DNA from: Rhyacichthys aspro
Taxonomy: Eukaryota; Chordata; Actinopteri; Gobiiformes; Rhyacichthyidae
Direction of reading: 5' to 3'
Assembly: GCA_036850595.1 (NCBI GenBank)
Contig: CM072163.1
Coordinates: 13,416,639 to 13,480,638 of the forward strand
Length of the DNA stretch: 64,000 bases
In this document: one piece after another, positions 1 through 12,200 of the stretch
How the letters are laid out: every line of letters begins with the position of its first letter
Numbering within the stretch: position 1 is the first letter of the stretch
Notes under the pieces: generated by a model
The model's database searches: none
What the model saw: the letters and a program-made list of their open reading frames with translations, nothing else
What the model was told of the DNA's origin: nothing
Translations under genes and position numbers: made by a program

Positions 1-1588
1 GTGTGCGTGTTTACAAGAGCAGTGCACATCTCAGAGATCAGACTCTCAAAGATAATAGGTTGGCAGATTAATTTGATATGCTTTGATGTCACACCTAGAT
101 TGCCTGTTCACACACACACACACTCAGTGGAAATCCTGGAGCCAGCTTTTATCTCGGAGTAGTGATTTGCTTTTAGATTACTGGAGATGCTCTAAGCTGC
201 CCTCCTCCTTGTTTTTCCTTTTCTTTTTTCCCCCCATTATCCCTTCATCTTGTGGTGAACTTGCTTGTCTTTGGTTGCATAAAACTCCCCAAATGCCTTG
301 TCTTTGCTCCGTTCTGTCTTTTTTACTCTGTTTGTATTCACACCTCCCAGCTCACTCCACAATTGTACTTTTTTTCCCCCATTGCATTTACTCTCAATAT
401 AGTTCCCTTGAAGCATCTACTACTTTTTATAGCACTAATACCAGCAAATCTCATCTGCAGGCGAGTAAGTGATGTAATGAACTAGTAGAAAAGAGAGAAG
501 GATAAATTAATCTTCAGTTCGTGTTTGTCAGACAGAGGAGTGAAAAGCAAAGAATGAAACTCAGGAAGGGTTTAAAGCGGGAGGGAAGCGCTGATGGAAA
601 GAGGGAGACATTGTGAACAGTGTTTCGATCTTCATTTAATAATTGAATAATAATCTCCCTGGAGACATGACCTAGAACTGGCAGAGGCAGAGACAGGCAG
701 CGTCAAGCGCAAGATAGCATCCTGCTGCCCCCTTGTGACTCTTTAGTGTCACCGCCCGAACACACAACAGTGTTCAACGGTTTGTGCATGATTTACAACT
801 GCAGCCTGTATCTGTCACACACATATGTCTGTGATGGGGAAGCATGAGAGGGCTTTGGGATGTCAGGAAAGGAAATCTATTTCAGTATGTCACACACACG
901 TAGTAATACAGTCCTAGACATAAACTCCAACCTTATCTTCATGTCAAGTTCAGTCTTTTTTTGGCTTGACGCTGATATATGAGTTTTTGGAGGGTGGAGG
1001 AAAGTGGCCAGGATGTTGACGGCTGACTTGAGAGCGGTGTTGCTCTCAGGTTGATGTACGAGCGCTGGGGTTAGGGGACGATGCTGCTCTGACACTGGGA
1101 GAGGAAAGTACGGCCCTGGGGCTTAAAAGCTAAAGCTGCATTCTCTATATGCAACAGCTACAAAGACACGGTCAAACACGTCTACTTTGTGGTATTAATA
1201 ACTTGATGGTTGCTTGTGTCTGCCTCTCATACATCAATTGGTTTGTCCCCATGTCTAGTACAAAGTGACACCTCTAAACAAAACGTGTAGTCTCTGTTGA
1301 AATGATGAAAAACTTCCAAGAAAGCCTGGACAAAAGTTTATGCACACAATAAAGACACTTACTTCAGTGTGTTTATAATGTATGTATATTTGTTGAGGAG
1401 AAATGTTCATTGGAATATTGAGTTGTTGTCATATATTCCAGCAATAATTTGTGTATATGTTATCTCTAGATACTGTTAACAGCTGCAGAGTCATTCTGTA
1501 AACTTTTTTTTGTGGTAAACCTTAGCTTCCCTTAAGGTTTACATAAAAAGTAATCAAATAAACTAATCGTCATTTTCTGTGTCTCCAG
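1..1588. other. 3' part of efna3 intron 1, no gene
   Basis: This stretch ends at the acceptor (…ctccag) just before the first efna3 exon visible here, so it is probably the downstream part of the large first intron. A short CA repeat lies near 109-123. I see no signal-peptide exon of the ephrin type (a hydrophobic leader followed by a YWNSSN-like motif), so efna3 exon 1 must lie upstream of the window. Short open frames here have no recognisable protein character. Confidence 0.6.
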
Positions 1589-4500
1589 TCTGCGTAGGGA
1601 GGGCTACACGATGCAGGTGAATGTCAACGACTACCTGGACATCTACTGCCCTCATTACAATGACAGCCAGCGCATGGTGGGCACCGGCGAGCAATACGTC
1701 CTGTACATGGTCAGCTACCGCGGGTACAGGAACTGCGACCCCCAGCTGGGCTTCAAGAGGTGGGAGTGTAACCGACCCCACGCTCCACACGCACCCATCA
1801 AGTTCTCAGAGAAGTTCCAACGCTACAGCGCCTTCTCGCTGGGCTACGAGTTCAACGTGGGCCAGGAGTACTACTACATCTGTGAGTGCAGCACTGCAGC
1901 AACAAGGCCTTGAGCTAGGACATCAGTGTGTGTAGATGGAGATTCAATAAAGACATAGTAGGAGGCTTAAGCAAAGTACATTCTGAGTTCACTTCTATCA
2001 GAACATTTCAATTCAAATCACTCCATTGCACAAAATTACACATTTTTAATCGTCTATCTCAGACCAACGACAAATGCCTTCAACATTAAATGGTTATATA
2101 ACAGGCACAATGTTCATATGAATGCAATTGTTTGAATTGGTTGAAACAATTGAAACAGTTGAAAATGACCTAAAAACAGCGACAGAATGGTTGATCCACA
2201 CTGCCTTTTGTCAATATATGAACAACTAATTATTAATTAAAAACAACCAAATTAATATTTTATTTTGCTGGCCTAGTAAAATAAATGAGATGACTGTTGT
2301 ACCAGGCTGTATGTGCTAGCTACTTACTTTTTTATTTATTTAACTTTTTGCTGATATAATTTGTGTTAGAACTGACAGTAACTGAACAGTTTTGCCCTCA
2401 TTTGTTGAAGTAAATTAAAATCATACATCCTTTCAAATAATATGAAGACAAAAATCACATTTAAAGTACATTTAAGTTTGTCAGTAAAGATTTTAAACCC
2501 AAAGAACAATACTGTCAGAAACACACATTTAGCTTCTTTTCTGGTTTGAAGTATTGCTGAGGGGCTACAGACTCTCTCAACCTCAAGGCCAGACGTGACT
2601 AAGGGCCCCTTCTCAAAGGTTTGCCTAGGGCCCCAAATTTTCTAAACCAGCCACTGTGAAAATGCATTTCATAACATCATAACAATTACGTATTAGGACA
2701 GCTAATAACATCTTTATTATATTAGAAAGGAACAGGATGACCCACTAACACATTAACGTTGCCACAACACAGACAACGCAGCTCTACTAAACATCACATG
2801 CTGTTGTTAGTCAGCTATGAAAACAACACAATGAACTCATTTTAATGTCTGCCTCGACCTGTGTTTATTTTCGCACAGCCACACCCACCCATCACCACGG
2901 CCGCAGCTGTCTGAGACTACGAGTGTACGTCTGCTGTTCCACGGGTGAGTCCCTCCGCCTCACTGCGTCCGTGCAGGGTGTGCGACCTGTAAAACCATCC
3001 TCCTGGACTTATTTATGGACTGTACCTGGACCCACCTGGCAGGCATCAGACTCAACACACACACAACAGGCTGTATACAGTACACGGCTAATCGAAATAC
3101 AGTCTCCTTGAACCCCTCTTGCTCGTCTCTTTCGTTCCTTCTCCCCTCTTCTTTCTCTACGGCTCCGGCGGCTTTGAAGGCTCTAGACCCCTCTCCTCGT
3201 TCCTCCACATCCCTCCTCTCCCTCGCTCCCTGTCAGAATTCATTTGTTGCAGTGTGCGGTCAGTGGGTGGCTATGTATATGTACAGATAACGTCTCTCAG
3301 TGCTGTCCTTCAATCTCTGCGAATACACAGCCTCGCCTCGCACACACGGATATACACACAGACTTTGATCCTCGGCCTGTCCGGTCCTTTTAACTTCCAC
3401 AGCCTCGTAGTATTAACCTCCCCTCCCTTTTCACACACAGCCTCCCTTCAGTTTGATCAGCCGCTCTCTCCCCTCGTCGCTGTTATGGCACGTCAGTCTG
3501 TCTGCTCCAGGGGGATTTTTTTAACCCTTACACCCCAAGTCCCGCACCAGTGTTGCTCTTAAGACGTCAGCTCGGATCTAATTAAAGTGCTTTGGGCTGG
3601 AGCAGTGGTTTAACCCTTTGTCTTTTTCTGTCTGGCTCAATGTCTTTCCCTGTCTCCCCCACAGCGTCTGACGTGCACGATGAGCCAGAGCCCACAGAAC
3701 CAGACTACACACTCAGACCAGGCCTAAAAATTGATGACATCGGTGAGTCACGCACATGTCACAAAACTGCATGATTCATTTCCACAAAACGGAATGAAAC
3801 CATCCAAAATAATGAACTTTGCATTTGTTCAGAGTGGAATTCCTGCAGGAGAATTTTATAAATAAGAGTTAATAGAATATTAGAAGCTGGGGTTGGGCAT
3901 GCATGTACAGTATTTATGGAAGCGGCAACATTAATGTAGGATTACATCAAAATAAACTGGAACTAGGTTAAGTCTGACAGATTGGGCATTGTTTCTCCAG
4001 CCTTTGTGTCCAGATATTTTTATGTCCGCAACTGGCTCTGATGCCCAGTTTGTGTGTTTGGGAATTTTTGTAATGGACAGGTTTAAAGGCACTTTATCGG
4101 TTAATTTAATTTACCAAATAGTGCTAACCTTTAATATATGGTGATGCCATTTTAACTGAACTATAATATTGGAGTAACTTTAAAACTTATAAAAGAGTCT
4201 GTGCCCTGTTCAGTTTGAGCTAATTTTAATAGACTAAAAAATAAATGTCTGTACCAGTCCTGGTGGTACGGCAAGACATCGATTACATACTAGTATAGAG
4301 TAAGAAAGCCCTGAACTGCAAACATGTCAGCAAATTGTGATTTTTTTTTGTGTTTTATTGGCTGACTGTTGCCTATTATGATCAATGCCACTGCATAATC
4401 TCTTGTTGTCAATTGTTCAATGTTCACATATTTAAATGATGAGGCCGCGCCGCATGTTTGCCTCATCTAATTTGAATTAAATACATCCATTGGCCATTAC

Positions 4501-7500
4501 CGACCGAAAGGCACACTGACCTGTTTATGAGACATAGCAGCATCAAAAGTGGCCGGGCAAAAAGCGATCCACAAAGGAGACGTTGAGCATAGTTAACTTC
4601 ACAGCACCAGCTGGCTTGGCAAGCTGCTGATCCTGCTAAACTACCGCATGCATATTCATTCCACGCTCACAGTTTCACTTGCATAAGATAAGTATGTACA
4701 CCAAGTTTTGTGGCTATTCATAAGAACTGATCAGATAAAAGAAAACCGGTGATTCTATTTAACCTTTTTTTTGGCAGACATACTGTGTTTGCCCTTATGC
4801 TGCTCACGTCAGGATCACATGGCTGGCAATAGTATGGAGATGGAGATGAATCACGCTGCGTCTGTTAGGGCTAAAACTGTCGAAATTTTGACTGTGATTT
4901 TTGGGTGAAGCAAAGCAGGAAATCAATAAGGGATGAACTTTGGGGTAATCTCACAGGTGATGATCTGGAAAGAATGTTGTGGCAGTAGCACAGGGGTATA
5001 AAAATAATATGCACATTTAGCTTGGCAGATTTGCCTGGCACCTGCTACAACAGACATGTGGGTATCAATCATAGCCTGTCGAGCTTTCACACTCTGGTCT
5101 GAGGTAACCTGTGAAATATGGTGCTCTGCTGCTGTATGTGCGTGCACATTTTAAAGTGTGGGCATTTTGTGTAATAAATTTGTCTGTTTTCATAAGCGTC
5201 ATAATCTGGCTGCTGTGAATAGCTGCAGGTCATGTAAGTTTGTGGAGACAGCTTCTCCACCGTCATTCTTTCATCTTTCTCTATCTTTTCTCCCGATGCC
5301 CACCTCGTCCTCCCATCCTCCGTTTTTACTTTCTGCACAAGAAGGAAGGCAGTGGAGGGGAAAACTACTCAAATGCAGTTTATTCACCTTTTGATGTGTG
5401 AAATTGAGTCTGCCTTCTTTTTTTTATTTTTTATTTTATTTTCAAACAGATTTTTATTATAATGTCATCTCTGTGTGATTTAATTAGTTTTTCAGACAAC
5501 TTTGGAACTAATTATATTGTTGTTTGTGAAGGCTTACTTATGAATGCTTAAGAGAAAATTTATTGACTCACTCATCATGTGCTTTCTCATCACGTAGAGC
5601 CTTAATACTTAATAAATATGTTTAATCATGAGTCAAATGCTGAAATGTGGTTGTATTTGTATGTAAATTGACAATAGTGCCTTTGCCCTCTAATAATACT
5701 TTTACTTTTTATTTAGTACAATTCACCTCATTAGTAAATACCTAAAATAACATAATGTCCAAAAAAATACCTATTGCATCAGAAAGACTTAATACAAAAT
5801 GTTCCACAGTGTACTTTTCACTCCTTAGGTCATCTAAGACAAGCTTCAGCCTCCCACTACATTGAAAAATGATGCAGTAGTTGTAAATGAATAAATATTA
5901 AATCAAAAGGCAGGACCAGAATGTACGAGGAAGTGATGCTGGGTTCATTTAAACACTACGTGAATCTGGATGAGAATATTACGTGAATAACGGTAGCAAT
6001 AACAGAACACAAATTAGTATGGCTCCTATGGGTCATTTTCACCTGTAGCGCTGTGGTACCAATTAAATTAATAGGAAAACCCATGTGGTGCGAGAGGAAG
6101 TGAGAAAATCTGCTGGGAGCTGTGAAATGAAGAGAAAAAAGCTGCCCTTGCCGTCGATTATATACGCTTCACATTATAGGTTTAATTACTACATTTAAAG
6201 GTTGTGTGAGACTGAGCTGAATGTTGTTTTTATTAAGCAGGCCATTCTCGATTTATCTCCATGCTTACAGTTTCTTGCCTAGTTCAGCCTGTCTCTGTGG
6301 TTCAACAGTGATCCCCTCCTGAATACTGCTTCAAGTATTATATTTCATTAGAGCTCATCTACAACACAGATAGGCTGGTGCTAGCAGGTCCCTGTACAAC
6401 CATATGATTAGCCTATAGTGGGAGAATACTCATTTACCCTCGCTGCTCGCTGAGGTTACTCCAGGTTATAACCACCAGAAAATCAGAAACTTTTCTTTAA
6501 TGCAATTTATTGTAGCACCCCACCTTTAAGTGACTATGTTAGTCATATGTAACAGCAGCAGAAAATTGTACAGTAAATGCAGTAATGAGTGTTAGATTAC
6601 TCATGTTACATCAGTAAAAACACATCTCAGAGTGAAAAGCATAGGTAAATGGGTACATTGGGCAGTGAATGGGCCCGTCTAATATGTATAAGCAAATTGT
6701 TCCAGTGCTTTGGAGCAGTGACGGAAAAAGCCTGATCCTCTCTCTGCGATGGAACATGGGGACACATCAGGTCAGACAGTGTAATGCACTGACAGGCCAA
6801 GTGTGAATACATGACACATAGAATGTAATTATGGCATTTATAGCAGCTTAATCAGTCTTCTGTGATATGTATATTGCTCATGTTGATTATGTAATGATGG
6901 AAAATGTTCAATATATTGTGCAAATACAAAACACACTCTATAAATATACACATGTTTTGTGTGGCTGGTGCGAACACAACCCAGGCCAACAAATACTACA
7001 AATGAACATTCAAATAATTCCTACATAAACCTTACACAACACATCTATTATATTCACGATATGAATTTGTATGTGAATTTATGTTTGTTGGACAGTTCGT
7101 GACAGCGAGTCGGCGTGTGTCTGCGTGCGCGTAGACGTCTAATGAGGCCATTAGCGGAGCCACACTCTTTAACCAGTTGTGCAAGACGCTCCGCAGTCTC
7201 CTGTTTGTGTCAAAACCGAATTCCCCTGTCAGTCAGCGCCAAAGAAACCCCGTGTCCTGACCTCTCAGCTGCACGCTCAGTTACAGAGCGGTCAAAGCGT
7301 TTAACCTGAGCCTCGCTGCTGCATGGACCTCATTAGACCGGCCAGCGGAGCATACCAGCCGAGACCATCTTTAAAACCAGGTGTCAGCCAGTCATTACTC
7401 TGCAGTCTGACCCACAGAGCAGCTGCAAATATCCCGACTGCTAGATATGGCAGCATGGAAACACTGAGAATCCCCCCTTTCTTCTCACAGATGCCATCAG

Positions 7501-9206
7501 ACCATGAACACTGTCTATAGTAATCAGCATCAGCCGGCTTCTAAACAGACAGAAACCTGTGCATCTGTCTGAACTCACTCATTAATCACGGCCGAGGGTG
7601 TGTCTGAGCGCACGTGTGTCTCATGAGTGGGTACGTGAGGTACTGTCTGGTGGTTTGCGTTTTTGTACCTCGCTCTAGACATCAGTGTTCTCTCTGCAGC
7701 TTTAAATCAAAAGAATGGCAACTATTTTTAGGTCAGCAGCAGATGCACCGGCCGCGCGGTGGGAGGAACAGTATATACAGTGTCTGTGTGTGGGGGGGGT
7801 GTTAGACAGAGAATGTGTCACTTTATCAGCACAATTAGAGCTATAAGACAACAGTCTGCCGCGGTCTACAAGGACATGCTGTATTGTTTTTCTGTTAAAG
7901 TATAACTGGGCTCTGTGAGCTTCTTTCAAAAAATGACCAAAAGGGTTGCAGTTGATTTTAATTGGACCTCCACAGATAATCTAGTCTTCTTTTAATGTGA
8001 GATGTCAACATTGTGATTTCTCACTTCAAAAATAGTGGAGCAGACAGTCACACATTCTTTGTTTGAAGTTTAAGTACTTTATTTTTTATCCTATAATAGA
8101 ATGACTTGATAATAACTGATGACTCCAGCTTGCCTTTAAGAGTCTCAATCACTTTGACCCATTTAATGAAACTTGGATCCAGTAGTTCCAGTTTATCATC
8201 TAACCTCTTATGATAACAAGCCCGTCATTTTGCACATGGTTTAACACATCTCACATGGTATCACACAGTTTTCAAAGTCATCTTCACACTAGGAAGAGAC
8301 TCATGATTGATTCAAGTCCAAGAAACTCAAGTGAACAAAAACAAAAGTTAGTTAGGTATCTGCTTTTGTCTAAATACCAAACACAACACTCGTGTGCCAG
8401 GTTACAGCTCACAGCAGAGGATTTGATGTGATGGAAGTATGAAAACTGAACATGGAAATCAAAATGTATTGTGTGAAAGGACAAATGCCTCCGAAAATGT
8501 GTGTTTTTGTGAATTTGCTTCATCAGGTGATATTGTATACTGTAAAACAAATCTGAGAAAAACAACACTGTCAGGTTTCAGGTTGTCAAAATACTCATTG
8601 TCTTGCAGAACATAACTTTGTATAATTATGGAAATGACAACACTAACTCATTGAGAACGGCATGTTATTGAGACTGGTGTTATTTCTTTTAATTGCCACT
8701 CTGAAATGACTGATCATTTTGTGAATGCGTGACTTGCTTTTGCCAGAAGTGTTTTGTCCACGAAAGACCATTTTGCTAAGAAAATGTGCTATTTTGTCCA
8801 GATATCCACAGTTTGGGTTGCTGTGTGAATTGTTGAGCAAATGGGGATTTAAAAAATGTGTTAAAGCAATGGAGAAAATCTGTTGTCATCTTCCTTTGTC
8901 GTCGTCTTTAGCTTTCAGTCAGTTATGAATATGATTTTGAAATGTGTGCTATTCTATGAAATCTTTTTAATTAGCTGATGATCAATTTGTCTTGTGTATC
9001 ACTACAAAAACATTAATATGCTTAACCACACCTTGTGAATTATAGTCTGCTTTTATTCTAATTGCTCCTGTGTTGTCCCTGTTCCAGATGACTACAACAC
9101 ATTTGTTCCGAAGCTGGAGAAAAGTGTGAGTGGGAGCAGCCCGTCCAGAGATCGCCTTCTTCTCACAGTTACGATGCTCCTTTTAGCCGCTCTCTTCATC
9201 TCCTAG
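1589..9206 (+). CDS. efna3: ephrin-A3, exons 2-5 (5' end outside window)
   Basis: GPI-anchored ligand of Eph receptor tyrosine kinases at the cell surface, used in contact-dependent repulsion and guidance. Coding exons are 1589-1881, 2879-2944, 3665-3742 and 9088-9206 (TAG stop 9204-9206); all introns are GT-AG and every phase closes. The first exon encodes most of the receptor-binding domain: LRREGYT, DYLDIYCPHY, YVLYMV, FKRWECNRPHAPH, KFSEKFQRYSAFSLGYEF and YYYIS. The second adds STPTHHHGRSCLRLRVYVCC with the last conserved cysteines. The third and fourth form the acidic stalk (KIDDIDDYN, VPKLEKSVSG) and a hydrophobic C-terminus (LLLAALFIS) suited to GPI attachment. LRREGY, YSAFSLGYEF and VPKLEKS point to EFNA3 rather than EFNA1 or EFNA4. 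The signal-peptide exon is missing from the window. Which teleost duplicate (a or b) this is cannot be told from the sequence alone. Confidence 0.93.
1946..1951 (+). promoter_or_regulatory. AATAAA hexamer in efna3 intron 2
   Basis: A canonical AATAAA lies 65 nt inside intron 2. Reading through the donor at 1882 gives an in-frame stop at 1911-1913, 33 nt before the hexamer, so intronic polyadenylation would make a compact truncated transcript. The downstream GU-rich element is weak. Confidence 0.3.
2597..2656 (-). mobile_element. hAT-like DNA transposon end (decayed)
   Basis: On the minus strand the segment begins CAGTGGCTGGTTTAG at 2656, then has a T/A-rich run and GGGGCCCTAGGC. This start (CAGNGGC-type terminal repeat followed by a GGGGCCC block) is the pattern seen at the ends of many non-autonomous hAT elements in fish. 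I could not find a matching terminal repeat or a target-site duplication upstream, so at most one end is preserved. It lies in efna3 intron 2. The assignment rests on recalled family appearance, not a search. Confidence 0.33.
6627..6812 (-). mobile_element. LINE reverse-transcriptase C-terminal remnant
   Basis: The minus-strand frame contains QAFSVTAPKHWNNLLIHIRR followed by AHSL. This corresponds to the C-terminal end of ORF2 in non-LTR retrotransposons of the L2/Rex1 type, where the usual pattern is a basic residue and AFSV-APKLWN-LP--IR-A--L-FK. Only about 60 residues remain, with substitutions (KHWNN for KLWNS). No catalytic reverse-transcriptase motif, endonuclease or 3' tail was recognised, so it is a dead 5'- and 3'-eroded fragment in efna3 intron 4. 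Confidence 0.6.
7139..7154. promoter_or_regulatory. inverted homeodomain-type site in GC-rich island
   Basis: CTAATG and CATTAG face each other across a 4-nt spacer, inside a GC-richer island (about 7090-7540) that stands out from the AT-rich intron. A third CATTAG lies near 7332. A similar arrangement occurs at 24464-24493. Regulatory function is inferred from sequence only. Confidence 0.3.
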
Positions 9207-12200
9207 CAACGGCCATCCCATCGGTGTCACCATGCCAACTAGCCTTGGGAGGGTGTGCAGTGTCCATGGGCAGACAAGGGCATGGGGGGCAAAAGGAGAC
9301 CACTTGCAAAGAAGAGGGCGAGGGCAAGAAGACCAAAATGAAAGTTTTCTAAGTGTGTGTGCGTGTGTGCTGGGTGTGTGTTGGTGGGAGTGTAGTTTTG
9401 ATGAAAGCCTTAGGGCACTGGCTGACACAGACACAACAGTATATCACGCTAAAGTCAGCCTGTGTACAAAAGCAGGTGTGTGCGAGTGCACGTGTGTGTG
9501 TACGTGTGTGTGTCTAAACAGGCCACAAGTCAAGCTTGTTGAATCCTGCACACAAAGCATTTATACAGCAGGAAAGGCATGGCTGAAACCTAAACAAAAA
9601 GAAACAAAGCATTAAATCCACCCACCCAATTGAAATCATTCGAAGACTTTCCCTTGGATCTGATTGGCTGAAACACTTTCTTAGGGCTAGTTGCCATAGT
9701 TTTCTGCAACAAAACTGAACTCAGATGAACTGAAAAGAATCAGCAGAACTGAACTGAATTTGCCTTTTTTGTTCATTTTGATGCTGGGAAAGTATCCCAG
9801 TCCACAGACATTTGGAACCAGCTGAAGAACTGTCCTGGTCCCATCAATGAGACTGATCAAAGTAGCTTTTAGATCAAAAATCACATCCCTGGAACTCCAA
9901 ATATCAGTTTCAGTTGTCATCTCCATTCAGCTGACATCCTGTGGTCATCATCAGCATGTCAAAGGAGGCAACAGACTGGATGGGTTCAGCGGGAAATATG
10001 AAGCATTTAATCCACCAATCGTTTATGTAAACAACTCAAATGTTGGACAAATTAAGGGGGGGCGGGATTTTGATGTGCCATGTTGTTAAGTTGTTCCTTT
10101 TCTGTTATGTTTTGGGAGTATTCCTATGTCATCTCTGAGGTTATCAAAGCACATGGCGGAGAGCAGCCATGGATACACTCAGCAATACCAACATCGCCTT
10201 CTCAAAAAAGCCCAAAAACAGATGATTGTTTAAGAGAATCAAAGGAAGATTACGGAAGGTGGGATGAAAACGGGAAGCCACAAACATCTCCAAACCGTCA
10301 CGGAAGAAAAAGTGCTGTCAGCGTACTGGACTCTCTCCGTGTAAAGTCACTTCTCACATGTTCTGTCGCTTTCGTTACTTCATGTATGGGCGCACATGGA
10401 TGCCTGTAATTGTCTGAATGAGGAAACACTATGTGATGTGTGCCTGAGAGCATAAATGTTGTTAACACATTCCCATGAACATCTTATTCATCTGAAAAAT
10501 GCATTTAAAAAAACAAACAAAAATCAAAACACAACTTAAGCAACAAGAAACACATCCAGACCAAGTGCTTTGGTGAGGAGGCAGTTTCAAACTCCGAACA
10601 ACTGTACCAGTCAGTTGCTTTAGACTAGCGTTTCCATAGCAACTAGCACCTTACCATGGTTACCCTACCCTGCCAATGATGGACTCTAGTAGGGCATGGC
10701 TTACCATAGTAGCTGATAACAATAAGAAAGGTGAGCATAATGTTTGAATGACCATGATGGACACCCACCGGCATGTGAGGCGTTCAAGTACTCTTGTAAA
10801 TGTCATAAAGAAGAAGACAAAGAATGGTAATCCAATGTTTTGAAACGTGCCGAGGTGAAATGTGATGTACGCATTTTTACAAACTTGAATTGCAGTTTTT
10901 TTGTGGTTGTGTTTTTTTTTTTATCTTGATTTGTTTCTTTTGATGTGATGTATATTTGTTTTTCTTGTGGGGGAAAAGAGTTGGAGCCATATGTGAACTT
11001 GGGCTGCGCTCACTCTCAAAAAATCTCTGTGTTATTGTGGTTCATTATTTTTTTGTATTTCCTTACTTCATCCAGACTGTAACGATCCAGTAAAATATAC
11101 AGTCCTGTTGACCAAGTTTTTACTTTGGAATACTATAAATATATTATCGAGTGAAATTCAAGATGACAGTTTACTTTTTCATGTTGCAACATATCAAATT
11201 TGGAACCACTGGGGGACAGCTAAAGTTACACCAAAAGTATGTTTTTAAGAAAACTGAAGACTTTTTTGCTGTTAAAGGAAATTAAAAATGACAAGCACAT
11301 GTTTAAACTTCACAACGATGTAAAAGAAAACGGTGTGTCTCGTAGTCTAGTTATCTCACAGCAGAGAGTAATGCAGCCCAGGTGTGCAGTACATATGGCT
11401 CTCAGGTTGTAGATGGAGCTTATGAGGGGTTGGAGGAGCTGTGCAAGAGGGCAAATCACTCTTCATAAAGTTGCACTTATTAACTTAGACACGAAAGCAA
11501 GAGAGAGCGCGTGGATATGCATGTGTTCATTTGTGTTCATGAGTGCAGGAGCCGAGGATGTAGGATGTTTTTATGTGGTTTGGATGGAACAATGGATGAA
11601 TGAGTGATGAATGAACAGCCGTCTTTGTTTCTGCTATTTCAATGTGCGTATGAGTAAGCGTGAATGAATGTTGTCTGGCAAAACAACAAAAGCATTTAAT
11701 AGTGTTGGCAACAACAATTACAATCATGTTTACCTTTGACTGGAATGACTTTAAATGAACTTGAAAATACTGTAAACTGAACAAACCATAACAGAGGTTA
11801 TAACAATGATCATGATAACAAAATAATAAGCTTACAAATCTTACTTTTACCCAGTCTGTGTCTGTGTCTTTTTTTTTTTTTTTGGTTTTTCTCCTAATCC
11901 ACCCTCTCCACTTCCTGTCTTTGAGGATCTGCATACGCACCGAGCTAATCCCAGGCGACAGATGGAAGGGGTCGCTGCAAAGGTTCTACCTGCTACATGC
12001 GCTCCTCTGAAGATAATGCTGTTTGGAAGCTCACAGATATGATTTTCCATATCAAAGTTGGCGTAGCTACGTTCTCCCTCAGCAGTAAAACCTTTACATG
12101 CACCGATTAGGACAGATAAACGCTTCGATCACACGCCTGGCATTTGAATGACAATGGCACAGACTAACAGTGTGTGTACCCGTATGTCTGATGGAGGGAT

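Larger units (their letters stand above)
3743..9087 (+). other. efna3 intron 4 (5.3 kb), no gene
   Basis: This intron separates the stalk exon from the terminal GPI-signal exon of efna3. It contains one LINE remnant near 6627-6812 and a GC-richer island at about 7090-7540 with inverted homeodomain-like sites (CTAATG…CATTAG at 7139-7154). The rest is AT-rich without recognisable coding or RNA genes. Confidence 0.6.

Noticed and set aside
1946..1951. AATAAA as the end of the main efna3 transcript
   Set aside because: Downstream exons 3-5 splice perfectly and complete the protein, so this can be at most an alternative end.
3119..3562. 147-codon open frame in efna3 intron 3
   Set aside because: Pyrimidine-rich composition (Ser/Pro/Leu repeats) with no domain or splice support.
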